A stretch of DNA of 64,000 nucleotides, from NCBI GenBank assembly GCA_017396555.1, contig JAFQLS010000017.1, positions 107,228-171,227 on the forward strand, given 5' to 3'. The notes beneath the pieces are model-generated. The model was given only the letters and a program-made list of their open reading frames with translations. It did no database searches and was not told the DNA's origin. Below, piece by piece: positions 34,593 through 44,500 of the stretch; the stretch's first letter is position 1; every line of letters starts with the position of its first letter. Origin of the DNA: Lachnospiraceae bacterium (GTDB taxonomy: Bacteria > Bacillota > Clostridia > Lachnospirales > Lachnospiraceae). The position numbers and the translations under genes were made by a program.

Positions 34593-37544
34593 ATGAAAAT
34601 GCGAAATATTTTTTATTCCATTTGTTTGTCGCTTCTAATGGCATTTGTGTTGTTACCGACAACAAGAGTAGAAGCAACAACAGTTGATTTTGACGATTAT
34701 GGCAGTACATATGCGTATGATGCATTAGCTAGCCGTAATAATGGTGCGGATCGCCAGGCTTTGTATAATGATATATATAAGCTTGCAAAGAATTTCTGGA
34801 CTAGTACAGAGGATTTGAGTGATGTAACTGATTATAATGAATATGTAATAGGTACAATCGATATTTCAGGATACAATCTTACACAAACAGATGTTATAGA
34901 GACATTCTTCTCATTTAAGAATGACCATCCGATATTCTATTACATATCTAATACTGTATCCATAGACGGAAATGGAGTGGTTATAGCCGCTGATGCGGAT
35001 TATATGAATGCATTAGATAGAGAAATGTATAATTCGACGGTAATTGCCGGTATAGAGACATATAAGTCAGAGGTTAGTTCGCTTTCTAACAAGTATGAGA
35101 AGGTTGTTGCAGTTCATGATAAGATTGTTGGCAATATGATTTATGAATATGATGATATGGGAAATCCAAGTAGTGAAGCGTACGCACATAACATATTAGG
35201 TGTACTTAGTGTACAAAGTGGTGTGTGCGAGAGTTATGCCAGAACCTTTCAGCTTATGATGAACGCACTTAATATTGATAATAATATTATCACAGGTGTA
35301 TCGAATGACGAGGACCATGCATGGAATATGGTTAAGCTAGATGATAATAAGCATTATTATGTAGACTGTACATGGGATAATACTACAGGTTCTACAGACT
35401 ATTTGCTCAAAGGCAGGTATGTATTTGATGTATCCCATAAGGCAAATACTCCACAAGGTACAGGAATTAAGTATTTGTATAGCCTTCCTGCTGTTAGTGA
35501 AGATTCATATAAAAAAACATTTACACTTAGTTGTAATGGAAAGAAGATTGGCAGATTTGGCAGTTTGGAACTTGCATTTAAGAAGATGACAAATACGACC
35601 GGCAAATATGTAGTTGATATTGATAGAGATACATCATTGCTTGTGCCTGCGGGTCAGTGGCCTAAGGTTGCAGAGATAAGATTCGAAGGTGGAGATGCAT
35701 TTGGCGATTATTTCCCTGTCTGGTTACTTGGAGATTGTACTGCGAATTCAGATATTGTTATTAATGGAGTGGACTTTTTGACTAATACGTCCTATCTTAT
35801 AAATACTAAAAAACTAGCGGTATTAAATCTCGGTGGAAATACTTTAAAGGTGGAAGAAGAAAATGTTATTGGTGGACACCTTCTTCCTATGGGAGTAAAT
35901 TTATCAGTTGGTGGTACAGGTGTTAATATTAAGGGTAATAAGAACTCATGTGTAGAAATTACTTCTAAGAAGTCAGATAATCCGGCTGTTGTAGAGATAA
36001 GAGCTGACTATATGAATGTTGGTAAGATTAAAATTAGCAATACAAATACAGAGTTTATTAATCTTGATATTACAACTAATAATTTTATAATAAGTAGTGG
36101 ATTTCCTAATGTGGGATTCCATTGTTTGGATGATAAAGCATTAAGCTTTAAATCTAAGAATACAACATTAAATAAGGGGTGTAATGCAGGTATAAATATT
36201 TACCCTGCACAAACAGGAAGTAACTACGCTTTTGGTAATATTAAAGGTAAGGGAAATCAGATTTATTTCTCTATTATATGTTTAAAAAAGAATATGTTCC
36301 CTAATGTATCATTTACGAACAGTGTTGTGCCAATTAATATATGTCTTACGAATTATGAATCTTCACATATAATAACAGGTGATGGAGAAATAATAGAGAT
36401 AATTAATAAAGTATGGAATTATAATGACTTCCTTAATTATAAAGGTACAATCTGTAATATAGGTTCTACAAATATGGATAAGATTGTAGATATACGTCTA
36501 CAGGTGGGTAAGCGTAATAGTAAAGGTGAAATTGAATATTTACCATATGGAGATATGATTAGAGGTCTCTATGCAAAGGATTCAAAAGGAAATCTTAAGA
36601 GAAAATATGACGAGGGCTATGATGTATTAGAGGGAGTACTCCAGAAATATGCATATTTAAGAAAATGTAATGTTAAAAAGGTTGTTATCCCGAATAATGT
36701 AAAAGAGGTTTCTCCATATGCATTTCTTTATTGTCCAACAATAACAAGTGTGACAATACCTTCAAATGTTAAGACCATAGGAGATGGAGCTTTTATAGGT
36801 TCTCCAAAGCTAAAAACAGTAACTATTCCTTCTTCTGTAGTAACCATTGGTGCAAATGCATTTGGTTATGTTCAGAATTTAGATACACAGGAAGTTACAA
36901 GTGTTAAGGGTTTTAAAATTAGATGTGTTAAAGGTTCGGCTGCAGAAACCTATGCAATAGAAAATGGTATTACATATGAGATAATACCTGAGGAAATCAA
37001 GACATTTAAGGCATCAAAAACTACTACTAATTCTATAACATTGAAGTGGAATAAGGAAAAGAGTGCTGATGGTTATATAATAAAGCAGTATAAGAATGGA
37101 AAATGGGTAGATATTAAGAAGATAACAAAGAAGGCTACTACATCATATAAGGTTACAAAGCTGACAGCATCTAAATCATATAAGTTTAGAATTGTAGCGT
37201 ACAAAAAGAAAGGTAGTAAACTCCTCTATAGTAATGATGCAAAGGAACTTGAAACAACAACAGCACCAAAAGCAGTAACCAAGCTTAAGGCAGCTAAGAG
37301 AACAAAGAATTCTATCAAACTTAGCTGGGCAAGAAATAAAAATGTCAATGGTTATGTTATAGAGATGAAGAAGGGTAAGAAGTGGGTACAGGTTAAGAAG
37401 ATTACTAAGAATTCTACTGTAACATTCACTCAGACAAAGCTGTCAAAGAAAACAACCTATAACTTCAGAATTAAAGCATATAAGAAGGTTGGAAGTAAAT
37501 CTTATTATAGTACATATAAGACTATAAAGGCTAAAACTAAATAA
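34593..37544 (+). CDS. Secreted transglutaminase-like / LRR_5 / FN3 protein, paralogue 1
   Basis: A 983-aa exported protein from ATG 34593, 9 bp after AGGAGG (34578-34583). Signal peptide residues 1-28; transglutaminase-like domain (about 150-300) with intact Cys212 (GVCESYART), His242 (DHAWNMVKLD) and Asp258 (VDCTWD); a long middle beta-rich region (about 310-680); a BspA-type LRR_5 block (about 690-770, ITSVTIPSNVKTIGDGAF); and two FN3 domains ending in a Lys-rich tail. The catalytic triad suggests protease or crosslinking activity on a surface or host polymer. It is the first of three adjacent copies. Confidence 0.88.
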   Translation: MKMRNIFYSICLSLLMAFVLLPTTRVEATTVDFDDYGSTYAYDALASRNNGADRQALYNDIYKLAKNFWTSTEDLSDVTDYNEYVIGTIDISGYNLTQTDVIETFFSFKNDHPIFYYISNTVSIDGNGVVIAADADYMNALDREMYNSTVIAGIETYKSEVSSLSNKYEKVVAVHDKIVGNMIYEYDDMGNPSSEAYAHNILGVLSVQSGVCESYARTFQLMMNALNIDNNIITGVSNDEDHAWNMVKLDDNKHYYVDCTWDNTTGSTDYLLKGRYVFDVSHKANTPQGTGIKYLYSLPAVSEDSYKKTFTLSCNGKKIGRFGSLELAFKKMTNTTGKYVVDIDRDTSLLVPAGQWPKVAEIRFEGGDAFGDYFPVWLLGDCTANSDIVINGVDFLTNTSYLINTKKLAVLNLGGNTLKVEEENVIGGHLLPMGVNLSVGGTGVNIKGNKNSCVEITSKKSDNPAVVEIRADYMNVGKIKISNTNTEFINLDITTNNFIISSGFPNVGFHCLDDKALSFKSKNTTLNKGCNAGINIYPAQTGSNYAFGNIKGKGNQIYFSIICLKKNMFPNVSFTNSVVPINICLTNYESSHIITGDGEIIEIINKVWNYNDFLNYKGTICNIGSTNMDKIVDIRLQVGKRNSKGEIEYLPYGDMIRGLYAKDSKGNLKRKYDEGYDVLEGVLQKYAYLRKCNVKKVVIPNNVKEVSPYAFLYCPTITSVTIPSNVKTIGDGAFIGSPKLKTVTIPSSVVTIGANAFGYVQNLDTQEVTSVKGFKIRCVKGSAAETYAIENGITYEIIPEEIKTFKASKTTTNSITLKWNKEKSADGYIIKQYKNGKWVDIKKITKKATTSYKVTKLTASKSYKFRIVAYKKKGSKLLYSNDAKELETTTAPKAVTKLKAAKRTKNSIKLSWARNKNVNGYVIEMKKGKKWVQVKKITKNSTVTFTQTKLSKKTTYNFRIKAYKKVGSKSYYSTYKTIKAKTK

Positions 37545-37558
37545 AAGTAATAAAAATT

Positions 37559-37593
37559 ACAGGCTATCACTAAATCAGTGGTAGCCTGTTTTG
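37559..37593 (+). terminator. Terminator after paralogue 1
   Basis: A 13-bp stem with one G-U (37559-37571 with 37577-37589), 5-nt loop, then TTTTG. It lies directly upstream of the paralogue 2 promoter. Confidence 0.85.
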
Positions 37594-37602
37594 TATATTA
37601 TA

Positions 37603-37611
37603 TGGTATAAT
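37603..37611 (+). promoter_or_regulatory. Extended -10 promoter of paralogue 2
   Basis: TGGTATAAT at 37603-37611 in a block that repeats the paralogue 1 promoter and leader (GGTATAATATT-ACAG, then AAAGATTTTAGGAGGTACAT). Confidence 0.6.
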
Positions 37612-37664
37612 ATTAACAGTAAATTTGGTTCGAAGACTAAAGATTTTAGGAGGTACATAAGTTT

Positions 37665-40610
37665 ATGAAAATGCGAAATGTTTTTTATTCGATTTGTTTG
37701 TCGCTTGTAATAGCATTTGTGTTGTTACCGACAACAAGAGCAGAAGCGACAGAGATTAATTTTGATGATTACGGCAGTACATATGCATATAATGCATTAG
37801 CTAGCCGCGATAATGCTTCTGGCCGTCAGAAACTATACAAAGATATATATAGTCTGGCAAAGGCTTTCTGGACTAGTACAGAGAATTTAACGGATGAGAT
37901 GTCAAATAATGAATATGTAATAGGTACAATCGATATTTCAGGATACAATCTCACACAAACAGATGTTATAGAGACATTCTTTTCATTTAAGAATGACCAT
38001 CCAATATTTTATTACATATCTAATACTGTATCCATAAATGAAAATGGTGTGGTTATAACTGCTGATGAGGATTATAGAAATGCATCAGATAGAGAAATGT
38101 ATAATTCGATGGTAATTGCCAGTATAGATACATATAAGTCAGAGGTTAGTTCGCTTTCTAACAAGTATGAGAAGGTTGTTGCAGTACATGATAAGATTGT
38201 TGATAATATGCTTTATGAGTTTGATGATGAAGGAAATCCAAGTAAAGAAGCATATGCACATAATATATTAGGTGCATTTGTGAAAGGAAAAGGCGTGTGC
38301 GAGAGTTATGCCAGAACCTTCCAACTAGCAATGAATGCTATTAATATCGATAATGTTATTATTACAGGTGTATCGAATGACGAGAATCATGCATGGAATA
38401 TGGTTAAGTTAGATGATAATAAGTATTATTATGTAGACTGTACATGGGATGACACTACACGTTCTACTAACTATTTGCTCAAGGGCAGGTATGTATTTGA
38501 TGTATCACATAAGGCAAATACTTCACAAGGTACAGGAATTAAGTATTTGTATAGCCTTCCTGCTGTTTGTGAAGATTCATATACAAAAACATTTACACTT
38601 AGTTGTAATGGAAAGAAGATTGGCAGATTTGGCAGCTTGGAACTTGCATTTAAGAAGATGACAAGTACAACTGGCAAATACGTAGTAGACATTGATAGGG
38701 GAATATCATTGTATGCACCTGCAGGTCAGTGGCCTAAGGTTGCAGAGATAAGGTTCGAAGGTGGAGAAGGATTTGGCGATTATTTTCCTCTTCAGTTACT
38801 TGGAGATAGTACAGCAAATTCGAATATTGTTTTAAATGGAATATCTTTTGATACTCAAATGACTTATATCCTAAAAAATAAGAAATTAGCTGTATTAAAT
38901 CTTGTTGGAAATTCTTTGAAAGTGGAAGGACATGTAAAATTCGGTGGATATTTATTAATTACGGATGAAGACATACAAGTTGGTGGTGTAGGTGTTAATA
39001 TTGAGGGAAATAAGAACTCGTGTGTAGAATTTACTTCTAAGAAACAGGAAAATCCACGAGCTGTTGTAGAAGTAAGAGCTGATTTTATTAATGTTGGTAA
39101 AATTATAGTTAATAATACAGATACAAGGTTTATGAATCTTGATATTACCGCTAATAATCTTGTATATAATGGTGGCGGTTTAAGATTTTATTGTTATGAT
39201 GCTAAGCCATTAAATGTTAATATTAAGAACACAACAGTTAGTAAGGGTTGTGCTGTGAGTATATATATCGAACCTGCACAAACAGGAAGTAACTACGCTT
39301 TTGGTAATATTAAAGGTAAAGGAGATTTTATTAATTTCAGTATTACATGTACTGATAAGAATAAGCTTCCTAAAATATCATTTACAAACAGTGTTGTGCC
39401 GATTGGTATAGTTTTTCATAATTATGTAACCGGAAAAGTTATAAATGATGCTGGGTATCAATATTCAATTCATTATACATGGAATTATAATGATTTCCTT
39501 AAATACAAAGGTACAATTTGTAATATAGGTTCTACAAATATGGATAAGCTTGTAGATATACAAATGAAGGTGGCTAAAGTTAATGGTAATGGAGAAATAG
39601 AATATTTACCATATGGAGATTGGATTAGAGGTCTCTATGAAAAGGATTCAAAAGGAAATCTTAAGAGAAAATATGATGAGAACTATGATATATTAGGAGG
39701 AGTACTTCAGAGATATGCATTTTTAAAGAAATGTACAATTAAAAATGTTATTATTCCAAGTAATGTAAAAGAGATTGCTTCGTATGCATTTCTTTATTGT
39801 CCAACAATAACAAGTGTAACAATACCTTCAAGTGTTAAGACCATAGGAGATGGAGCTTTTATTGGTTCTCCAAAGCTAAAAACAGTAACTATTCCTTCTT
39901 CTGTAGTAACCATTGGTGCAAATGCATTTGGTTATGTTAAGAATTTAGATACACAGGAAGTTACAAGGGTTAAGGGCTTTAAAATCAGATGTGTTAAGGG
40001 ATCAGCTGCAGAAACCTATGCAATAGAAAATGGTATTGCATATGAAATAATACCTGAGGAAATCAAAACATTTAAGGCATCAAAAACTACTACTAATTCT
40101 ATAACATTGAAGTGGAATAAGGAAAAGAGTGCTGATGGATATGTAATTAAGCAGTATAAGAATGGAAAATGGGTAGATATTAAGAAGATAACAAAGAAGT
40201 CTACTACATCATATAAGGTTACAAAGCTAACAGCATCTAAATCATATAAGTTTAAAGTTGTAGTATACCAAAAGAAAGGCAGTAAGCTTATATATAGTAA
40301 TGAATCAAGGGAACTTGAGACAGCCACTAATCCAAAGGCAGTAACCAAGCTTAAAGCAACTAAGACAACCAATAATTCTATAATACTAAGTTGGGCTAGA
40401 AATAAAAATGTCAATGGTTATGTTATAGAGATGAAGAAGGGTAAGAAGTGGGTACAGGTTAAGAAGATTACTAAGAATGCTACTGTAAAATATACTCAGA
40501 CAAAGCTGTCAAAGAAAACAACCTATAACTTCAGAATTAAAGCATATAAGAAGGTTGGAAGTAAAACTTATTATAGTACATATAAGACTATAAAGGCTAA
40601 AACTAAATAA
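37665..40610 (+). CDS. Secreted transglutaminase-like / LRR_5 / FN3 protein, paralogue 2
   Basis: A 981-aa copy with the same architecture as the gene at 34593: nearly identical signal peptide, transglutaminase-like domain with the same Cys, His, Asp blocks (GVCESYART, NHAWNMVKLD, VDCTWD), divergent middle, then LRR_5 and two FN3 domains that are almost the same as copy 1. The N- and C-terminal thirds are much more alike than the middle, which points to recent duplication with gene conversion at the ends or diversifying change in the centre. AGGAGG at 37648-37653 serves the start. Confidence 0.88.
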   Translation: MKMRNVFYSICLSLVIAFVLLPTTRAEATEINFDDYGSTYAYNALASRDNASGRQKLYKDIYSLAKAFWTSTENLTDEMSNNEYVIGTIDISGYNLTQTDVIETFFSFKNDHPIFYYISNTVSINENGVVITADEDYRNASDREMYNSMVIASIDTYKSEVSSLSNKYEKVVAVHDKIVDNMLYEFDDEGNPSKEAYAHNILGAFVKGKGVCESYARTFQLAMNAINIDNVIITGVSNDENHAWNMVKLDDNKYYYVDCTWDDTTRSTNYLLKGRYVFDVSHKANTSQGTGIKYLYSLPAVCEDSYTKTFTLSCNGKKIGRFGSLELAFKKMTSTTGKYVVDIDRGISLYAPAGQWPKVAEIRFEGGEGFGDYFPLQLLGDSTANSNIVLNGISFDTQMTYILKNKKLAVLNLVGNSLKVEGHVKFGGYLLITDEDIQVGGVGVNIEGNKNSCVEFTSKKQENPRAVVEVRADFINVGKIIVNNTDTRFMNLDITANNLVYNGGGLRFYCYDAKPLNVNIKNTTVSKGCAVSIYIEPAQTGSNYAFGNIKGKGDFINFSITCTDKNKLPKISFTNSVVPIGIVFHNYVTGKVINDAGYQYSIHYTWNYNDFLKYKGTICNIGSTNMDKLVDIQMKVAKVNGNGEIEYLPYGDWIRGLYEKDSKGNLKRKYDENYDILGGVLQRYAFLKKCTIKNVIIPSNVKEIASYAFLYCPTITSVTIPSSVKTIGDGAFIGSPKLKTVTIPSSVVTIGANAFGYVKNLDTQEVTRVKGFKIRCVKGSAAETYAIENGIAYEIIPEEIKTFKASKTTTNSITLKWNKEKSADGYVIKQYKNGKWVDIKKITKKSTTSYKVTKLTASKSYKFKVVVYQKKGSKLIYSNESRELETATNPKAVTKLKATKTTNNSIILSWARNKNVNGYVIEMKKGKKWVQVKKITKNATVKYTQTKLSKKTTYNFRIKAYKKVGSKTYYSTYKTIKAKTK

Positions 40611-40633
40611 AAGATTTTAGGAGGTACATAATT

Positions 40634-43561
40634 ATGAAAATGCGAAATGTTTTTTATTCGATTTGTTTGTCGCTTCTAATGGCATTTGTGTTGTTACCGA
40701 CAACAAGAGCAGAAGCGACAGAGATTAATTTTGACGATTATGGCAGTACATATGCATATGATGCATTGGCCAGCCGTAATAATGGTTCTGACCGCCAGAA
40801 GCTATACAATGACATGTATAATCTTGCAAAGGGCTTCTGGACTAACACAGAGGATTTGACAGATGTGATGTCAAATAGTGATGAATATTTAATAGCTACA
40901 ATTGATATTTCTGAATATACTCTTACAGAGACTGATGTCATAGAGACATTTTTCTCTTTTAAGAATGATCATCCAATATTCTATTACATTTCTAATACTG
41001 TGTGGTTTGATGGAAATAATAATTGTGTATATATTACAACTGATGCGGATTACAAATTAGCTTCAAGCAGAACGACATATAATAATGCAATACTTACAGA
41101 AATACAGTCATTTGTATCTGCATCGGATTCATTGACAAATACTTCGCAGAAGGTAGAGACTGTACATGATAAGATTGTTGATAATATGTATTATGAATAT
41201 GATGATGATGGCAATCCAAGTAAGGAAGCATATGCACACAATATATTAGGTGCGCTTACGAAAGGCAAGGGTGTATGTGAAAGCTATGCAAGAACCTTTC
41301 AGCTTGCAATGAATGTAATGGATATAGAGAATTATATTATTACAGGTGTATCAAATGATGAGAACCATGCTTGGAATATGGTTAAGTTAGATGATAATAA
41401 GTATTATTATATAGACTGTACATGGGATGATACAACAGGAACAACTAATTATTTATTAAAGGGTAAGTATGTATTTGATGTATCACATAAGGCAAATACA
41501 CCACAAGGTACAGGTGTTATGTATTTGTATAATCTTCCTACCGCAAGTGAAGATTCGTACTTAAAAACATTTACGCTTAGTTGTAATGGAGCTAGTCTTG
41601 GTAGATTTGATAGCATGAAATCAGCATTTAAGAAAATGACTAATTCGACAGGTAAATACGTTATAGATATTGATTTGGGGGCTACAGTGTATGTTCCTGA
41701 GGGTCAGTGGCCAACAGTCAAAGAGATAAGATTCGAAGGTGAAAGAGGAGGAGCATATTTATCACCTGTTCAATTATTAGGAGATGCTACAGCAAATTCT
41801 GATGTTGTATTAAAGGATGTTGATTTTGATACACAACATACATATATTCATAGGAATAATAAACTATCAGAATTAAACATTGGAAAACATTTATTAACTG
41901 CAGAAGATGATGTGAATTTTGGTGGATATTCATATGAGAACGGTGAAGAGTTTACTTATTATACAGGTGTAAATATTAAAGGGAATACAGGTTCTACTTT
42001 CAAATTAGTATCTAATACAGATGCTGAAGCTATATGCGATATTAAGAATGAATATATAAATGTAGATAATATAAGTATCAAAGATTCGAATTTATATATA
42101 CATAGTTCTAATATAACTGCTAACAAAATTATTTTGGATGGTTCAATTAGATTTCTTAATATGCTTGGAGATACAGAGGCTGGAACTATTAGTGCTAAGC
42201 AAACACAGTTACCTGGTGGTGCAGGTTTTGTTACAACACAGTGTATGGCACCAGGATGTAAAATATCTCTTGGAAATGTTATAGGAAATGATAATGCATT
42301 GGCAATGACTGTAGTATGTGGTGTTAAAAATCAATACCCTAATATTTCATTTACTAATTCTACAGCACGTATTGATTTTAATTTAATTAATTATCAATCG
42401 ATATTAAATATGGGAACCGGTCTTTGGACTCATAACGTGTGGAGTGAGGCCCTTGATTACAGTAGCGTATTATTTAATATGGGTAGCACAAATATAGATA
42501 AGTTCAATATGGTTACCTATACAATAGGAAAGGTAAATAGCAAAAATGAGATAGAAGACTATCAGACAGATGATATTAAGGGATTGCTTTATAAAGATTC
42601 AAAGGGCAATGTGTACAGAAAGTATGATGAGAACTTATATGTAGTAAATGGCGTTATTAAGGATTATACATTTATAGATAAATGTACGGTAGAAAATTTA
42701 GTTATTCCTAATAATGTAACAGCTATTAATTCATGGGCATTTGGTCAGTGTTATTCTATTAAGAATGTTACTATCCCAAACAGTGTTCAATTTATTTATG
42801 ATAGCGCATTTGTTGGTACTCCAAATCTAAAGACTGTTACCATACCGTCATCTGTTGTTAATATTGGAAATAAGGCTTTAGGCTATAATTACAATATTGA
42901 AACAGAAGAGTATACAAAGGTAGATGGATTTACAATTATCTGTGAAAAAGGTACTGTAGCCGAAGCATATGCAATTGAGAATGGAATTAATTATATAACA
43001 ATACCTGATAAGGTAAATAAATTCAAGGTATCTGCTAAAACTGCTAATTCCATCACATTAAGATGGAATAAGGATAATAGTGCTAATGGTTATGTAATCA
43101 AGCAGTACAAGAATGGTAAATGGGTAGATATTAAGAAGATAACAAAGAAAGGTACAACATCATATAAGGTTACAGGTTTATCTGCTGCTAAATCATATAA
43201 ATTTAGAATATTAGCATATAAATCAGCCGGTGGAACAGTCTTATATAGTAAAACTGCAAGTACTCTTACAGGTGCAACTAATCCAAAGGCAGTAACCAAG
43301 CTTAAGGCAGCTAAGAGAACAAAGAATTCTATCAAACTTAGCTGGACAAGAAATAAAAATGTCAATGGGTATGTTATAGAGATGAAGAAAGGAAAGAAGT
43401 GGGTACAGGTTAAAAAGATTACTAAGAATTCTACAGTAACATATACTAAGAAAAAATTATCAAAGAAGACAAACTATAACTTTAGAATTAAGACATACAA
43501 GAAAATTGGAAGCAAAACATATTATAGTACCTATAAGACTATAAAGGCTAAGACAAAGTAA
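40634..43561 (+). CDS. Secreted transglutaminase-like / LRR_5 / FN3 protein, paralogue 3
   Basis: A 975-aa copy, 23 bp after the stop of paralogue 2, keeping the AAGATTTTAGGAGGTACAT leader but no promoter or terminator in between, so it depends on transcription from copy 2. Signal peptide and catalytic Cys, His, Asp blocks are conserved (GVCESYART, NHAWNMVKLD, IDCTWD). This is the most diverged copy: its middle region and LRR_5 block (ITIPDKV, NVTIPNSVQF) differ clearly, while the last FN3 domain is close to copy 1. Confidence 0.88.
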   Translation: MKMRNVFYSICLSLLMAFVLLPTTRAEATEINFDDYGSTYAYDALASRNNGSDRQKLYNDMYNLAKGFWTNTEDLTDVMSNSDEYLIATIDISEYTLTETDVIETFFSFKNDHPIFYYISNTVWFDGNNNCVYITTDADYKLASSRTTYNNAILTEIQSFVSASDSLTNTSQKVETVHDKIVDNMYYEYDDDGNPSKEAYAHNILGALTKGKGVCESYARTFQLAMNVMDIENYIITGVSNDENHAWNMVKLDDNKYYYIDCTWDDTTGTTNYLLKGKYVFDVSHKANTPQGTGVMYLYNLPTASEDSYLKTFTLSCNGASLGRFDSMKSAFKKMTNSTGKYVIDIDLGATVYVPEGQWPTVKEIRFEGERGGAYLSPVQLLGDATANSDVVLKDVDFDTQHTYIHRNNKLSELNIGKHLLTAEDDVNFGGYSYENGEEFTYYTGVNIKGNTGSTFKLVSNTDAEAICDIKNEYINVDNISIKDSNLYIHSSNITANKIILDGSIRFLNMLGDTEAGTISAKQTQLPGGAGFVTTQCMAPGCKISLGNVIGNDNALAMTVVCGVKNQYPNISFTNSTARIDFNLINYQSILNMGTGLWTHNVWSEALDYSSVLFNMGSTNIDKFNMVTYTIGKVNSKNEIEDYQTDDIKGLLYKDSKGNVYRKYDENLYVVNGVIKDYTFIDKCTVENLVIPNNVTAINSWAFGQCYSIKNVTIPNSVQFIYDSAFVGTPNLKTVTIPSSVVNIGNKALGYNYNIETEEYTKVDGFTIICEKGTVAEAYAIENGINYITIPDKVNKFKVSAKTANSITLRWNKDNSANGYVIKQYKNGKWVDIKKITKKGTTSYKVTGLSAAKSYKFRILAYKSAGGTVLYSKTASTLTGATNPKAVTKLKAAKRTKNSIKLSWTRNKNVNGYVIEMKKGKKWVQVKKITKNSTVTYTKKKLSKKTNYNFRIKTYKKIGSKTYYSTYKTIKAKTK

Positions 43562-43584
43562 ATAATCCAATAAATAATCAGATA

Positions 43585-43613
43585 AAGGAGCTGTCACTTA
43601 GTGGCAGCTCCTT
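43585..43613 (+). terminator. Hairpin after paralogue 3
   Basis: A 13-bp stem with one G-U (43585-43597 with 43601-43613) and 3-nt loop; the T-tract is poor, so it may be a weak terminator or mRNA 3' stabiliser. Confidence 0.6.
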
Positions 43614-43639
43614 GTTGGTGTGCGGGTTTAATAACTTAA

Positions 43640-43768
43640 CTAAAAAAAAGAAAAGACGGTGTTAAAGGTGTTGCAGATATAAAAATAGCTACAGATGGTA
43701 AAACTGTAGATGATATAGTTAGTGAAATAGCAGAAAAAATAGTTGAAAAATATTCCATAGTATTATAA
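43640..43768 (+). pseudogene. C-terminal remnant, probably of shikimate kinase
   Basis: An open frame with no start codon encodes ...GVKGVADIKIATDGKTVDDIVSEI... and stops at 43766-43768. The ADI.I.TDGK(T/S).(D/E)(D/E)IV.EI pattern is the usual C-terminus of shikimate kinase; the P-loop and rest of the enzyme are absent. It sits between the paralogue array and efp. The family call rests on a short segment. Confidence 0.5.
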
Positions 43769-43805
43769 AATGATTTATAGCTATGAACTTTAAGGAGGAA
43801 GATTT

Positions 43806-44363
43806 ATGATTTCAGCAGGCGATTTTAGAAATGGTATTACCATCGAATTAGAAGGTAATATTTTTCAGATTATTGAATTCCAGCACGTTAAGCCAGGAAA
43901 AGGCGCTGCATTTGTTAGAACAAAATTAAAAAATATTAAGAGTGGTGGTGTAATCGAAAAGACTTTCAGACCAACTGAAAAGTGTCCACAGGCTCGTATT
44001 GATAGAAAAGATATGCAGTATTTATACTCAGATGGAGAACTTTATAACTTTATGGATGTTGAGACATACGATCAGATAGCTCTTAATGAAGATGCTATTG
44101 GCGATGCTCTTAAGTTTGTTAAAGAGAATGACATGGTTAAGATGTGTTCACACAATGGTTCAGTATTTGCAGTTGAGCCACCAATGTTTGCAGAATTAGT
44201 TATCACAGAGACAGAACCAGGCTTCAAGGGAGATACAGCTACAGGTGCTACAAAGCCGGCTACTGTAGAAACTGGTGCACTTGTATACGTTCCATTATTT
44301 GTTGAACAGGGTGATACAATTAAGATTGATACCAGAACAGGTGAATATCTTTCAAGAGTTTAA
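43806..44363 (+). CDS. efp: Translation elongation factor P
   Basis: Rescues ribosomes stalled at polyproline stretches. At 185 aa, it has the KOW-like N-terminal domain with the loop VKPGKGAAF (Lys32 at the position modified in many bacteria), then two OB-fold domains and the C-terminal signature [24 protein letters not shown] precedes the ATG. It is followed by its own terminator. Confidence 0.97.
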   Translation: MISAGDFRNGITIELEGNIFQIIEFQHVKPGKGAAFVRTKLKNIKSGGVIEKTFRPTEKCPQARIDRKDMQYLYSDGELYNFMDVETYDQIALNEDAIGDALKFVKENDMVKMCSHNGSVFAVEPPMFAELVITETEPGFKGDTATGATKPATVETGALVYVPLFVEQGDTIKIDTRTGEYLSRV

Positions 44364-44383
44364 TTAACCAATTAGTAATTATC

Positions 44384-44413
44384 AGACCGAGGATGCTAGG
44401 TTCTCGGTCTTTT
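44384..44413 (+). terminator. efp terminator
   Basis: A 10-bp stem with one G-U (44384-44393 with 44401-44410), 7-nt loop, then TTT(T-rich). Confidence 0.85.
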
Positions 44414-44428
44414 AATTACCGTTAGTTT

Positions 44429-44500
<72 letters not shown>

